64,000 bases of DNA, from assembly GCA_038049695.1 (NCBI GenBank), contig CP142451.1, positions 70,076,001 through 70,140,000 on the forward strand, read 5' to 3'. A model generated the notes under the pieces. It was not told the DNA's origin. It saw only the letters and a list, made by a program, of their open reading frames with translations, and did not search any database. How positions within the stretch are numbered: the first letter of the stretch is position 1; each line of letters opens with the position of its first letter. Below are positions 44,622 to 55,152 of the stretch, piece after piece. Made by a program: the position numbers and the translations under genes. Origin of the DNA: Cinnamomum chago. Taxonomy: Eukaryota; Streptophyta; Magnoliopsida; Laurales; Lauraceae.

Positions 44622-47292
44622 ATGGAACTTCTGGATCGACTGGAGGTAGAGAGGGCGTGCGACGGAGGAGGTGTCGAACAGGGTAGGGGCGCCAGCCATG
44701 ACGCCCACTTGGCTGTTGCAGGTGGCGTACACGAACCGCCTGGGCGCCCCTGCTGCTGCTGAGGCGACGGTTGAGGAGGGACGAGGCGCCCAGGCAGGGG
44801 GCGCCCTTGCTGCGGGGTTCACTACTGAGGAGAGACGGGGCACCCGCCTGCTGCACCTGCTGACATCGGCCTGGGCGCCCCTGCTGCTGGACCACCTCTT
44901 GCTGCTGGGCGCGAGGTGCTGCTGGACGCCGCTCGGGGCGCCCCCGCTGCTGTACTGGACGCCACTCGGGGTGAGGCGCTGCTGTGCTTGACCCCGCCCG
45001 GGGCGCCCCCGCTGCTGACTGTGCGGGCGCTACAGCCCCTGCTACTGCTGGAGAGGGTGCAGCCCCTGCTGCTGCTGGGCGTGGTGGACAGGACGCCCCT
45101 TCCTTGGGCGCCCCCACTACGGCAGCGATGAGTCTGGCCCAACCTGCTATTGATGGAGAGGTGAATACGGGCGCCATGGCAGTGGACACGGCACGTCCTC
45201 GTCGCAAAAAGTATCGAGGAAAAGTGGTCGTCGACGAAGACGGGTCTAAGGTGAGTACTCTTTTCAGCTTGCTTGATGCTGATAGTGATATTTTTAGGAT
45301 CGTGTCTGCCTATCATATTCCCCCCACCGTGTTATGCCGTCGGGCTGAAGCGAATGAGCTCGCCTGCGACGATTCGTCGGGCGATATTGTAATTTATGAG
45401 GAGATGCTTGAAGCGGGATTGAGGTTTCTCATGCTCTCCTCCATTTGCCGTATTCTCCATTATTTTTCATTGACCCCTGGGCGGTTAGTGCCAAATGGAT
45501 GGAGAGTCTTGCTGGGTTTCCTTACATTGTGGAGGAGAGTGCATGACGAGGACGCTTCACCAGTGGAGTTCCACGCGGCTTATAACTTAAGTGAGTCTCC
45601 AGCCTCCAACAGGGGATGGTACTATTTTACCTCTAGGGGCGGCAAGCTGCTTACAGGATTGCGCTCTAACTGCCACAACTGGAAATCTCGTTTCTTATTT
45701 GCTGGCGGAGAGTGGGCCTCCGAGACAGACCGGGCTTTGGTGCCAACTCGATGGGGAGACGCCAGGAGACTTGGTAAGCCATTCACTTGCTACTCATTCC
45801 CTTTATTAATATTTTTTATGTGCTTACCCGTTGCCTTTTTGTAGACGCGCCGGTGCTCTCCATGAGTCAGGAATGGAAGCTGCAGGCCGTGGGGGACTAT
45901 CCTGAAAAAGACTTGGGGGTTCTCTTACCCCAAGGGAGTGGTGGAGTTAGCGGAGCTAGTGGAGCTAGTGGCCCCTCTCAGACACCTCCCGTGAAGAGAA
46001 AAAGTACTTCTTCACTTCTGTTTTTCTTTCTTTTCTTTTCTTTTTTATGCCCAAGTAACATCTTTGCTTTTGCAGCAGTAGATAGGGAGGTGATCGGGGC
46101 TCGCCTTTCAAGTAGGAGTACCCCTCCTTCTGGAGCTTGCCCTTCGAGTAGGAGTGCCCCTCCTTCAAAGACGGCGAGGGTAGACAACACCTCAAGGGGG
46201 AACTCCCTGCCAGTGACTTTCAGGGCAAGCTCTCTCGTATCCACCCCGTCAACGGGGGCACGGCTGTGTTCCCATCGGGCGGCCTCTCCCACAGTGTCGC
46301 CCCAGCCAGCGGCCTCTTCTGCCCGGCTTGCTACTCCAGAGTCTTCCTCTTCAGCTGCACCTTCTGCCCCTCATTCGTGTCCCTCACACTCGGGGGCTCC
46401 TGCAGGGGCATCCATTCAGGCTGGTCCGATGTTAGGCAATCCGCAGGTGATTAGGGAGAAGCTTGGGAGATTTGTGTTTCCTCCTAAGGTTACACAGATC
46501 AACTCTTTGGGTACCGAGAGGGTCATTGACACATTCTTAGAGGGCCTCGCTCAGGTAAAGGCTTACTATTTCCTTTTCTCCAAACTTTCATATTCTCTTT
46601 CTTTTATATGTGCACTCTCATTTTCTTTCTTATTGCTCCAGGCTTCCACTGCGTCCGTCTGCTTGCTGTCAAGGGCCAGACATAACAACCAGCTGAAGCA
46701 AGAGAATGAGAGTATGCAAAAGGAGCTCTCCATCGCTCAGAGGAAGATTGCTGCTCTTGAAGCTGCTAGGGGAGCTTCCGAGGCTGATCTTGCGGCGGCC
46801 TGTGGGAGGGCGACCCGGTTCGAGACTGAGCTCTTGTCAGCCCGCGAGAGGGCTACTAAAGCAGAGGCTGAGCTCTTGTCAGCCCGCGAGAGGGCGACCA
46901 GGTTCGAGACAGAGCTTTCGTCAGCCCGCGAGAGGGTGACCAGGGCAGAGGCTGAGCTGGTGAAGGCCCGCGAGAGGGCTTCACTCAGAGAGGCTGAGCT
47001 TGCACAGACCCGCGAGAGGGCGTCGCTCAGAGAGACTGTCGTGGCGACAGAGATGAAGGCGATGCGCGATAAAGCTTCTCAGGCTGAGAAGGAGCTAGCG
47101 GATGGCCTCGCCGATGCCTTCATTGATGGGTACGAGGAGCTTCGAGGGAAGATTTCTGCTGCTTTCCCCGACCTCGACCTTTCAGGCTTTTTGCCGAACG
47201 AGGAGCCTGATGGAGGTTCTGATGACACAGAGGATGGCGAGGAGGATGAGGAGGATGATGAGGACGAGGAGGGGTGCCATGAGAGTGATTAG
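44622..47292 (+). CDS. Antisense additional ORF of G2, Transposase_28-like with coiled coil, spliced
   Basis: Start uncertain: an ATG at 44622 opens a frame that soon stops. The block from about 45128 (MSLAQPAIDGEVN) is the first solid coding exon. Residues around IYEEMLEAGLRF, HYFSLTPGRLVPNGWRVLLG and NWKSRFLFAGGEWAS match the putative gypsy-type transposon family (PF04195-like). Introns are 45774-45844 (phase 1), 46004-46075 and 46555-46641, all GT-AG; the reading frame is preserved across each. The second half is Ser/Pro/Ala-rich, then a long coiled coil of 14-residue repeats, then an acidic tail to TAG at 47290-47292... the terminal codons read HESD-stop. It runs opposite to gag-pol. The role of these ORFs in transposition is unknown. 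Confidence 0.65.
44735..45115. repeat. GGGCGCCC-rich stretch at the 5' end of the G2 additional ORF
   Basis: Repeated GGCGCC palindromes with CTGCTG runs (for example GGGCGCCC at 44742-44749, 44785-, 44800-, 44875-, 44937-, 45001- and 45105-). GC content is far above the rest of the window. All frames are open in part because of the composition, so the N-terminal protein sequence is unreliable here. Confidence 0.7.
46828..47037 (+). repeat. Five 42-bp tandem units encoding a coiled coil
   Basis: Units start at 46828, 46870, 46912, 46954 and 46996, exactly 42 bp apart. Each encodes a 14-residue version of ELLSARERATRFET, two heptads. The conserved DNA core is GCCCGCGAGAGGG. The number of units may vary between copies of this family. 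Confidence 0.92.
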
Positions 47293-47473
47293 GATACGCG
47301 GGGTTTTGATATGTTTCATTACACATAGATTCTTTTTTTTTTTTTTTGAGAAGGCAATTTTGTGGCCTAAAATATAAGAATGTCATTTATTTACTGCTCA
47401 TTATCAAAGAACATTTTACAAAGTGCTGAAAAAATTAAACTCCTTTATTCACTGCTTCTTTCCCCTTCATGTG

Positions 47474-48757
47474 TTACTGGTAATACCTCTTCAGGTGTTC
47501 AGCATTCCATGGATGAGGTAGGGCCTTCCCTTCAGAATCCTGGATCCTATAAGTGCTTGGTCTTACCACCTCTGTTATGAGGTATGGACCTTTCCAATTT
47601 GGTCCCAGTTTGCCTTCACGAGAATCCTTCGTGGCGAGGATTACCTTCTTAAGGACCAGATCCCCTGGCTGGAAGGAACGGGGCTTTACTTTCCAATTAT
47701 AATATTTTGCCATGCGTCGCTTATACTCTGCATTGCGGACGTTGGCCATCTCCCTTGCTTCATCCATCAAATCGAGGTTGATTTGAAGTCCCTCCTCATT
47801 GGTGTCGGGGTCGTGGTGCTGGACCCTAAGAGAATGGACCCCAATCTCAACAGGGATGACTGCCTCAGTCCCAAAAGCGAGAGAGAAAGGGGTTTCCCCG
47901 GTTGGAGCTCTTGGCGTGGTTCGATAGGCCCACAATACTCCCGGAAGCTCGTCGACCCAAAGACCCTTCGCTCTTTCGAGCCTTGTCTTTAGGTTACGCA
48001 GGACTGTTCTTACAGTGACCTCTGCCTGCCCGTTTGCCTGTGGGTGTACCGGGCTAGAATGGGGTTGCTTGATCTGAAGGTCGGAACAAAATGAATTGAA
48101 GAGTTTGTTGTCGAATTGTTTTGCAGTATCACTGACAATGGCGTGAGGGATCCCAAAGCGGCAGACCATATTTTTCCAGACAAAGTCTTTTACTTTGGAG
48201 TCTGTGATCCTCGCCAAGGGTTCCGCCTCCGCCCACTTCGTAAAGTAGTCGATGGCGACCACTACAAATTTGCATTGTCCTTTACCCAAAGGAAGGGAGC
48301 CTAGGATGTCAATTCCCCATTTGGAGAAAGGCCATGGGCTCATGATGGTTGTGAGTTCCTCTGGGGGCTGCCTTGGCACAGTGGCGAAGCGCTGGCATTT
48401 GTCGCATTTTCTGGCAAATTCTTTGGCGTCCGCTAGCATGCTGGGCCAAAAGAAACCTTGCATAAGTGCTTTGTGGGCAAGGGAGCGTCCTCCAGAGTGG
48501 TTCCCACAAATTCCTTCATGGACTTCCCGCAGGGCATAATCAGCTTTTTAAGGAGAAAGGCATCTCAACAATGGTAGAGAGTAGCCTTTCTTGTAGAGGA
48601 TATCTTGCAAGAGGGTGAACTTGGAAGCTCGCATCCTCAGCTTTCTTGCCTCAAGGGGGTCCTCTGGCAGTGTACCCTCTTGAAGGTATGCCCTAATCAG
48701 GGTCATCCAATTCGTTTCAGCTGCAGTGCAGTTGATGTTTGCAGTGCTCTCATCCAA
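47474..48757 (-). pseudogene. Integrase of G2
   Basis: Zinc finger HEGICGNH...CDKCQ, then core WGIDILGSLPLGKGQCKF, VSDTAKQFDN and SSPVHPQANGQAE, giving the D, D and E of the DDE triad, and a C-terminal domain with NWKGPYLITEV and HPWNAEHLKRYY. Frame is open from 48463 to 47474; a TAA near 48548-48550 separates it from the upstream 70-residue piece (MDESTANINCTAA). It would insert the cDNA into the host chromosome. The end of this frame and the end of the antisense additional ORF (47292) are about 180 bp apart, facing each other. Confidence 0.88.
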
Positions 48758-48810
48758 CTGGCTTGGTTCGAACTGGTGCCCAAGGAATGCTGGTTCGCCT
48801 GACGGGGTTT

Positions 48811-49224
48811 CTATAGATGAGGCGAGCCTGGCAAGTGCATCGGCAACAATGTTACTCTCCCGAGGATATGACTGATTTGGAAGTGCTGGAATTGCGGGAT
48901 CAATTTTTTCACCATGCTGAGATAATCCTGCATTCTTGTTTCCTTTGCTTCGAACTCACCCTTTACTTGATTGACTATCAGCTGAGAGTCGCTGTAAGCG
49001 GTGAGGCATCGGGCGTTCATTTCGAGCGCCAACTTTAAACCAGAGAGGAGAGCCTCATACTCGGCTTCATTGTTGGAAGCTGTAAAATGGAACTTCACTG
49101 CATACTTGAGGGGTGTGCCATCAGGGCAGATCAAAACAAGGCCCGCTCCACCTCCATTACTGGTTGCGGAGCCGTCAACATAGAGTTTCCATAGTGGAGC
49201 GCCAGGCTGAGAAACAGGGAGCAA
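48811..49224 (-). pseudogene. Second RNase H (aRNH) of G2
   Basis: Clear RNase H fold: WKLYVDGSATSNGGGAGLVL, NNEAEYEALLSGLKLALEM, AYSDSQLIVNQVKGEFEA. The acidic D, E and D are present in order. The C-terminal D (usually NxxADALA) is lost to a frameshift near 48850. It follows the GGCGCC-rich linker. Confidence 0.85.
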
Positions 49225-49420
49225 CGGGGCGCCCGAGAGAGAAGTCGCTTGGGCGCCCTTGGCTGAGAGTGCCTAGGTGCCCAGGGGTGCTGGGAGTGCC
49301 TGAGCGCCCAGGGATGCTAGGAGTGCCTGGGCGTTCAGGGGTGCTGGGGCACCCCTGGCAGGAGGTCCCTGGGCGCCCAGGTCTTGGTCGCCCAGGGGTG
49401 TCTAGTCCCTCGTGAGCTGG
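49225..49420. repeat. ~24-27-bp GGCGCC minisatellite between the two RNase H domains
   Basis: GGCGCC or its one-step variants centred at about 49230, 49254, 49278, 49305, 49332, 49350 and 49374, in a repeat like GTGCCTGGGCGCCCAGGGGT. On the coding strand it gives an Ala/Gly/Pro/Gln-rich linker with a stop. Such a GC-rich insert is not expected between RNH and aRNH. Confidence 0.75.
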
Positions 49421-51611
49421 GCCTCGAGATCTGGAGTAGTGCAGGCGACCCCCTGGTTGTCCTCGCCTGGCGGCGAACCGTGTGGTAGGGGCGAGCCGAG
49501 TTCATCTGTTTCCTCTTCTGCTTGTGTGAACTCCACTACAAAGTCTGCCAAAACGTACGCTTTGATAGCCACCCTCGGTTTGTACTGGACATCGAATTCG
49601 CCCAATTCGACTGCCCATTTAAGCAGTCTCCCGGACACATCCGGCTTTCCCAAGACTTCCTTCAAAGGTTGATCGGTGATCACAACAACTGTATGACTCT
49701 GGAAATAATACCTTAGGCGTCTTGCCGTCGAAATGAGGGCACGCGCCAGTTTTTCCAGCCTTGAGTACCGAACTTCTGCCCCCCTGTATGCCCTGCTCAC
49801 ATAATAAATGGTTTTTGTATCCCACCATGATCTCTGATGAGGACGGAGCTAACTGCTGTCAAGGAAGCATAGAGGTACAGGTACAGGGTTTCACCTGGCA
49901 CAGCATGAGAGAGGAGGGGAGGTGTGGTCAAGTAGGCCTTGAGTCCTTGGAAGGCCTCCTCTGCCTCTGGTCCCCATTCAAAGGCTTTTCGGAGGGCTTT
50001 GAAGAAAGGTAGGCATATGTCTGCAGACTTAAAGATGAATCTGTTTAGTGTTGCAATTCTTCCATTTAGTCGCTGGAGCTCTTTGGTAGAGGAGGGCGAC
50101 TTCATGTCGAGGATAGCCTTGATTTTATCGGGGTTTGCTTCGATTCCCCTCTAGTTGACCATGAAACCCAGGAACTTTCCTGATCCCACGCCAAAGGCGC
50201 ACTTCTCCGGGTTCAACTTCATGCGGTACGACCTGAGAACATTAAAAGTTTCACGAAGATGGTCGATGTGATCCGCTGCGGCTAGGCTCTTCACTAACAT
50301 GTCGTCCACATAAACCTCCATTGTTCGCCCTATCTGGGACTGAAACATCTTATTCGCCAACTGTTGATAGGTTGCACCTGCATTTTTTAGCCCGAAGGGC
50401 ATGACTCTGTAGCAGTAGGTTCCCCCTGGGGTGATGAATGATGTTTTTTCTTGGTCTGGAGGGTGCATGCTGATCTGGTTGTACCCAGAATATGCGTCCA
50501 AGAAAGTGAGCAGTTCGTGTCCTACTGTGGCATCAATGAGCAGGTCAATCCTCGGTAGTGAGTAGCTATCTTTTGGGCACGCCTTGTTGAGCTCAGTGAA
50601 GTCAACACAAAGGCGGCATTTTCCATTGGCTTTGGCTACCATCACAACATTGGAGAGCCACTCAGGATACGCTACTTCCCTGACTGCCCCATTTTCAACT
50701 AGCTTTCTCACCTCCTCGCGCATTGCTTGAGCCCTTTCAGTGGAAGCGCTCCTCTGCTTCTGACGCACGGGCTTGTAGCTAGTATCGATATTGAGGCGGT
50801 GGGTGGCGATACTAGGGTCAATTCCTTCCAAGTCTGCGTGAGACCATGCGAAGACGTCCATGCTGTGCCTTAGCAACTCTACTAGCCAGTGACCAAGATC
50901 TTCTGGGAGAGTAGAGCCAAGGTACACTTTTCTGTGTGGATGCTCCTCGTCCAAGACCACAGGGGTGAGCTTCTCCACTGGCTCTCCTCTCTCAATGGTG
51001 GCGTCATCCCTTGGGTCAAGGGTTTCAATTTGCAATGCTTCCTGTGGCTTTTTATCCTTTATTGAGGAGACATAGCACTCCCTGGCGGCCACCTGGTTCC
51101 CCCTGACCTCTCCGACTCCATTAGAGGTTGGAAAGCGGAGGATGAGGTGATAGGTGGAGGGGACAACTTTTAATGTATTGAGGGCAGGTCGCCCCAATTT
51201 GATATTATAAGCTGATGGGCAGTCTATCACCAAGAAATTGACCATGATCGTGGAGCTTCGGGGTGCTACTCCAGCGGTGACTGGCAGTGTAATTGCTCCC
51301 AGGGGGTACATTTTCTCCCCTGAGAATCCGATGAGAGGTGACTTGACAGGTCGTAGCCTTTCCCTGCCTAGGTTCAACTTGTCATAAGCATCTGCAAACA
51401 GAATATCAGCGGAACTGCCACTATCCACTAGGATCCTTCGCACCTGGAAATTGGCGACGGTCAGGGTGATTACCAGTGGGTCATCGTGGGGGAGCTGTAT
51501 TCTTTCCAAGTCCCTATTCGAGAAGGATATGACCTCGCCGTCACCATGCCTGGGCATTTTGGATGGGCGTGCTTCATCAGTATGCCTGGCCTTTCTGGCG
51601 TGGGCCTTCAT
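49402..51611 (-). pseudogene. Protease, reverse transcriptase and RNase H of G2
   Basis: PR: VRRILVDSGSSADILF with the DSG active site and CPSAYNIKLGRPALN. RT: WLSNVVMVAKANGKCRLCVD, LDAYSGYNQISMHP, MPFGLKNAGATYQQLANKMF and catalytic YVDD in MEVYVDDMLVKS. RNase H runs from LLSHAVPGETLYLYLYASL to VKAYVLADF-like wording, with acidic Ala/Glu tail. The frame is open from 51611 to 50154, then TAG at 50151-50153 replaces the Gln of MVNQRGIEANP. A one-base loss near 49805 shifts the RNH frame. It is the polyprotein core that would mature the particle and copy the RNA. Confidence 0.92.
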
Positions 51612-51677
51612 TGCTGAGAGTGACTCCGCCGATCCCCCGGAGATAGTTTGAATTTCTTCGAAGGGCTATTGATTCTC

Positions 51678-52331
51678 TCAGTTATGAGGTGGTGACGGTG
51701 CTTGGGCCCTTCCAGCGACATACTGGCGCAAGTGTTCACGCTGGATGAGGTCCTCAATCTGCTTTTTGAGTTCATAGCAGTCGTCGGTGTCATGGCCATG
51801 GTCGCAATAAAAGCAACAGTACTTGTTTGGATTTCTGCGGTTTGGGGGAGACTTCATCTTCCCTGGCCACTTGACAGCGGGATCATCTTGGATCTGTAAC
51901 AAGATGTGTCCGACTGCGGCATTAAGAGGGGTGAAGGCTTGTCTGTCTCTCTGAGGAGCTGGTCCGAGTCTCTCTTTGACAGGTATCCACTCCGTCCTGC
52001 TTCTCTTGTTGCTGTTCTCTTTCCTGTCGTCTCTGTCCCGCTCCTTCCCCTTGCCTTCCGGTCTGGAGGACTCTCCTCGCCTAGCCCTGGTGATGTCCTC
52101 AGCATTCATGTACTTCTGGGCTTTTGCCAGGAGTTCCGGAAAGCTCTTCGGCGGGCGCTTTATCACCGAAAATAGGAAGCTTGACGAGCGAAGGCCTCCC
52201 AGGAAAGCTGTCATGGAGACCTTGTCGTCGGGCTCTTCGACTTGGAGTACCTCCTCGTTAAAACGAGTGAGATAGCTCCTGAGGCTTTCATTTTTATCCT
52301 GCTTTATGCTGAGCAGGTGTGTGGCGGGCTT
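51678..52331 (-). pseudogene. Gag C-terminal part of G2 with zinc knuckle
   Basis: Continues gag after a TAG at 52332-52334 (RRH-stop-KPATHL). Contains FLGGLRSSSFLFSVIKRPPK, an Arg/Lys-rich stretch, and a knuckle CCFYCDHGHDTDDCYELKKQ (C-x2-C-x3-H-x4-C spacing), which would bind RNA. It overlaps the start of the protease frame. Confidence 0.85.
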
Positions 52332-53410
52332 CTAGTGGCGGCGCCCTCTAATGAAGTGTGACACGAAGGACTTACTTAACTCTGCAAAAGTGGAGATGGA
52401 GGCTGGGGCTAGACTGGAGAACCATTGCCTTGCGAAACCCTTCAATGTGGTAGGGAATTCTCTACACATGATCTCGTCGGAGATGTTATGTAGTTGCACT
52501 AGAGTTTTGTAAGTCTCCAGGTGGTCCAGTGGATCCTTTGTCCCATCGAAGGTTTCCATGGTCGGCATTTTGAACTTTTTAGGAAGTGGGTAGTTCGCCA
52601 CGCCGGGTTTGAACGGTGTGTCCGTCCGTTGTACCAGGTAGTCAATTGTTTCTGATACCTGTGCCTTCATGGCATTGAAGACATTGCCAATCTGATTTTG
52701 CATTTCCTTGATCTTCTCATCCCAACGATTGGGGGCTTCTCTGGACTGGCCTTGGAAATAACTCTCATCTTCCAGGCTGTGGTTTTCACTTCCCTCCTCC
52801 TGGAAAATGAGGATCCTCATTATTGGAAGCAGAGGGAGGAGGTGGAAGTCCATCGCGATTCGACCCTCCTGGGGCTCCACCCGGGGGTAGAGGCACGTCG
52901 AGATGGGCGCGACCTTGAGGGTCGACCAAGAGTCTTCCGTGCAGGGCGACAGGGGGAGCTCCAACAGAGGTGCCCTAGGCGTGGGGCGCCATGAGGATGG
53001 GCGCCATGATGATGGGCGCCCTGGGCGTGGGCGCCATGAGGATGGGCGCCCAGGTGTGCTCCTCGACCTTGGGCGCCCATTCCAAGGTGAGGATGGTGAC
53101 GGGCGGCGCCTTGGCCCCGGGCACCATGTGGACGGGCGCCCGGGTGAGGTGCCCCTCTACGTGGAGCAACCGGTTGCTCCGCGCGCGGTACTTCTTGCTG
53201 TCCTGTACCAATTGGTGCTGCTCCTTGCCCTGCCAGCATGAGTTGCAATATCTGCTGGTTCTGGGTCACTAGTTGCTGCATGGTCTCCAGCATCTATTGA
53301 GGAGAGGGAGCAGGAGCATTCGGTGCAGGGTTAGTCGGTGGAGGATTACCCTCGCCCTCCCGCGAGGGATTACCATCTTGTCGCCTTGTTGACCTTGTGG
53401 TGATCGGCAT
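52332..53410 (-). pseudogene. Gag N-terminal and capsid part of G2
   Basis: Start at ATG 53410 (MPITTRSTRRQDG). An in-frame TAG at 53294-53296 follows the 38th codon. The next frame starts MLETMQQLVTQNQQILQLML and then shows repeats of AHPHGAH caused by GGCGCC units. The capsid domain lies at 52600-52340: PTMETFDGTKDPLDHLETYK, IMCREFPTTLKGFARQWFSS and SISTFAELSKSFVSHFIRG (retrotrans_gag-like). A frameshift near 52900 is probable, since the capsid block starts in another frame. Confidence 0.85.
52970..53150. repeat. GGCGCC-rich tandem repeat inside G2 gag
   Basis: About ten GGCGCC or GGGCGCC sites in ~180 bp within the pattern ATGGGCGCCATGAGG. On the minus strand they encode His/Gly/Ala/Pro repeats. 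This is the third such array in G2, after 44735-45115 and 49225-49420. Confidence 0.75.
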
Positions 53411-53445
53411 AGTTTTGAAAAAAGGGAATTTTCTTCGTTCCTACA

Positions 53446-53457
53446 GACGGCGCCAAA
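53446..53457 (-). other. Primer binding site of G2
   Basis: On the minus strand, immediately inside the 5' LTR, the sequence reads ATTTGGCGCCGTCTGTAGGA. TGGCGCCG at the LTR border is the usual PBS start in Athila/Tat-type elements; the first nine bases fit tRNA-Asp, but the rest does not fully match, so the primer is uncertain. Confidence 0.6.
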
Positions 53458-53458
53458 T

Positions 53459-53966
53459 TGATGATGCCAAAAAGTGTTTCGGGCACCACCGGTTAAGTGA
53501 TAAGCAATTAACGTGAAAATTAATGGAGAGAGAGAGAGAGTTTATAGTGGTTCGGTCAGTGTGACCTACGTCCACTTCAAATGGGTAATTTTACTATTCT
53601 CCAATGTAGAGATTACAAGTTAGAGGAAAACAATGATAACGTAAAAATGGAGAAGAATTGCTTGCCCCCCAGTGTTGGTGGGGCTCTGTGATTTATAGTC
53701 TTCCCCTAACAGATGGGGACGACTCTTCAGCAACGGACGATTCAATTTGGCGGAGTCTTCGAACCGCCCTCAACAGACGAGGCAGGTAGGATCTCCTTCG
53801 CAGGACTTGGTAAAAGCCTGTAGATGGAACGATGCGCTGACTTTGTCATTTAATGGATCTGGACTCGGCCCTTAATGGGTGGATTTAGACCCGGGCTCAT
53901 CACGGACTTTGATCACTTTGACCTGACCCACCATCGTGGACCGAGTCAATTGGGCCTAACCCGTCA
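53459..53966 (-). repeat. 5' LTR of G2
   Basis: TGATGATGCC...CCCGTCA in plus orientation, followed by TSD AGACT. It matches 40699-41208 over its length with about 20 changes and a GA-repeat length difference. The promoter reads leftward into gag. Confidence 0.92.
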
Positions 53967-53971
53967 AGACT

Positions 53972-55144
53972 ATTTGAGAATAATGAATAATTAAAAATTA
54001 TACGTTCTAATCAATGATCACTCAATTCAAATAACAAGATATAACTATGCGTTGAGATAATTAAGTGATTAAATGTGCTAATTACAACTTAAAGCTCAAG
54101 CACTAAGAAGTAAGAATATGACAAATAGTTCAAAATGAATTTAGCATATGTGAATTATATGCCAATCAAAATAAAATATGACTATCCAGCACATGTATTC
54201 CATAACATAAATGTTAAAAAAATAAAATACAATTTAGATAGAGGCACGTAATGATTTATAGTGGTTTGGTACCTAACCTACGTCTACTCCCAAGACAACC
54301 ATATAGCAATAGTCTCTTGGTTTCACTATTAGAGGTTTTCAATAAGTGCACCTCACAAACCTTTATACCTAGTTGTTGGATATGGTGGTTTGATCACTAA
54401 GGTCTACTTTTTGATATAGTGGTTTGATCACTAAGGTCTACTCCACCAATAATAATTTTTTGATACGGTGGTTTGAACACAAAGGTCTATCCCACCACTT
54501 TTGATAGTTGTTTGATCACACAGGTCTAATCCACTTTACAATGATGTAAGAATAAAAATAAAAATAAAAATGTTTGCCTCTTTGTAGACAAATCCAACTT
54601 GATGCGCATTCTATGAAGCTTGAACTTGAACTCCAAGCTTTGACTCCCTGCTTGGCTCCTTGGCGATGAAGATGCTCCAATTGAGTGCTCAACCAAGAAG
54701 AATGAGGTTTAGGTTTAGGGTGACTAAGATATACTTATGAGGTTAGTCCAATCTCTAGTAATAGATCTTTCCACAAGACACTCTTCGATGAGCTTTAAAT
54801 GCTTAAAGATATACCTATGAGGATCTTAGAGTGTGAGGAAATTGGTTTTGAAGGTCCTAGAAGATTCTGTCTATAGGAAACAATCAAACTTCAAAACTCT
54901 AGATCCTAATTCTACTAATCACTCTCTTTTGAGCTTTGAATGCACTGAGATCTAATTATAAGATCTTAGGAGAGTGAGTGAAAGTAGATTTTGAGATCTC
55001 CCTCAGTTCTAGGTCAAAGAGGGCTCTCAAGATCACATTCATTACAACCATTAAAATGGATCTAGGTAGATAAAGAATGACTATCAACGGCTAGTCTATG
55101 GCTAGTCGTGATCTACCTAGGACTAGTTGTAAATCCCAGTGGCT
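53972..55144. repeat. Degenerate LTR-like sequence with direct repeats
   Basis: At 54250-54300 the text ATTTATAGTGGTTTGGTACCTAACC / ACGTCTACTCC resembles a part of the G2 LTR. From 54380 to 54535 the block GGTGGTTTGATCACTAAGGTCTACTCC recurs about four times. The rest is AT-rich. With 39446-40693 it is the DNA into which G2 inserted. No LTR termini or genes were found. Confidence 0.45.
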
Positions 55145-55152
55145 AGTTTGAC

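Larger units (their letters stand above)
40699..53966 (-). mobile_element. G2: Tat-lineage Ty3/gypsy element with antisense additional ORF
   Basis: LTRs of 510 and 508 bp (40699-41208, 53459-53966) with TSD AGACT at 40694-40698 and 53967-53971. On the minus strand the order is LTR, PBS, gag, PR, RT, RNH, aRNH, INT. The antisense ORF (44622-47292) and the 3' LTR follow. LTRs differ at about 20 positions in 508, mostly transitions, so the insertion is much older than the Copia-like one at 5.4 kb. The dual RNase H and the antisense ORF place it in the Tat lineage. Gag-pol carries several stops and shifts, so the copy is non-functional. Confidence 0.92.

Noticed and set aside
44587..45207. A 206-residue minus-strand frame opposite the G2 additional ORF
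   Set aside because: It is a composition effect of GGCGCC and CTG repeats; the plus strand has the spliced domain and introns.
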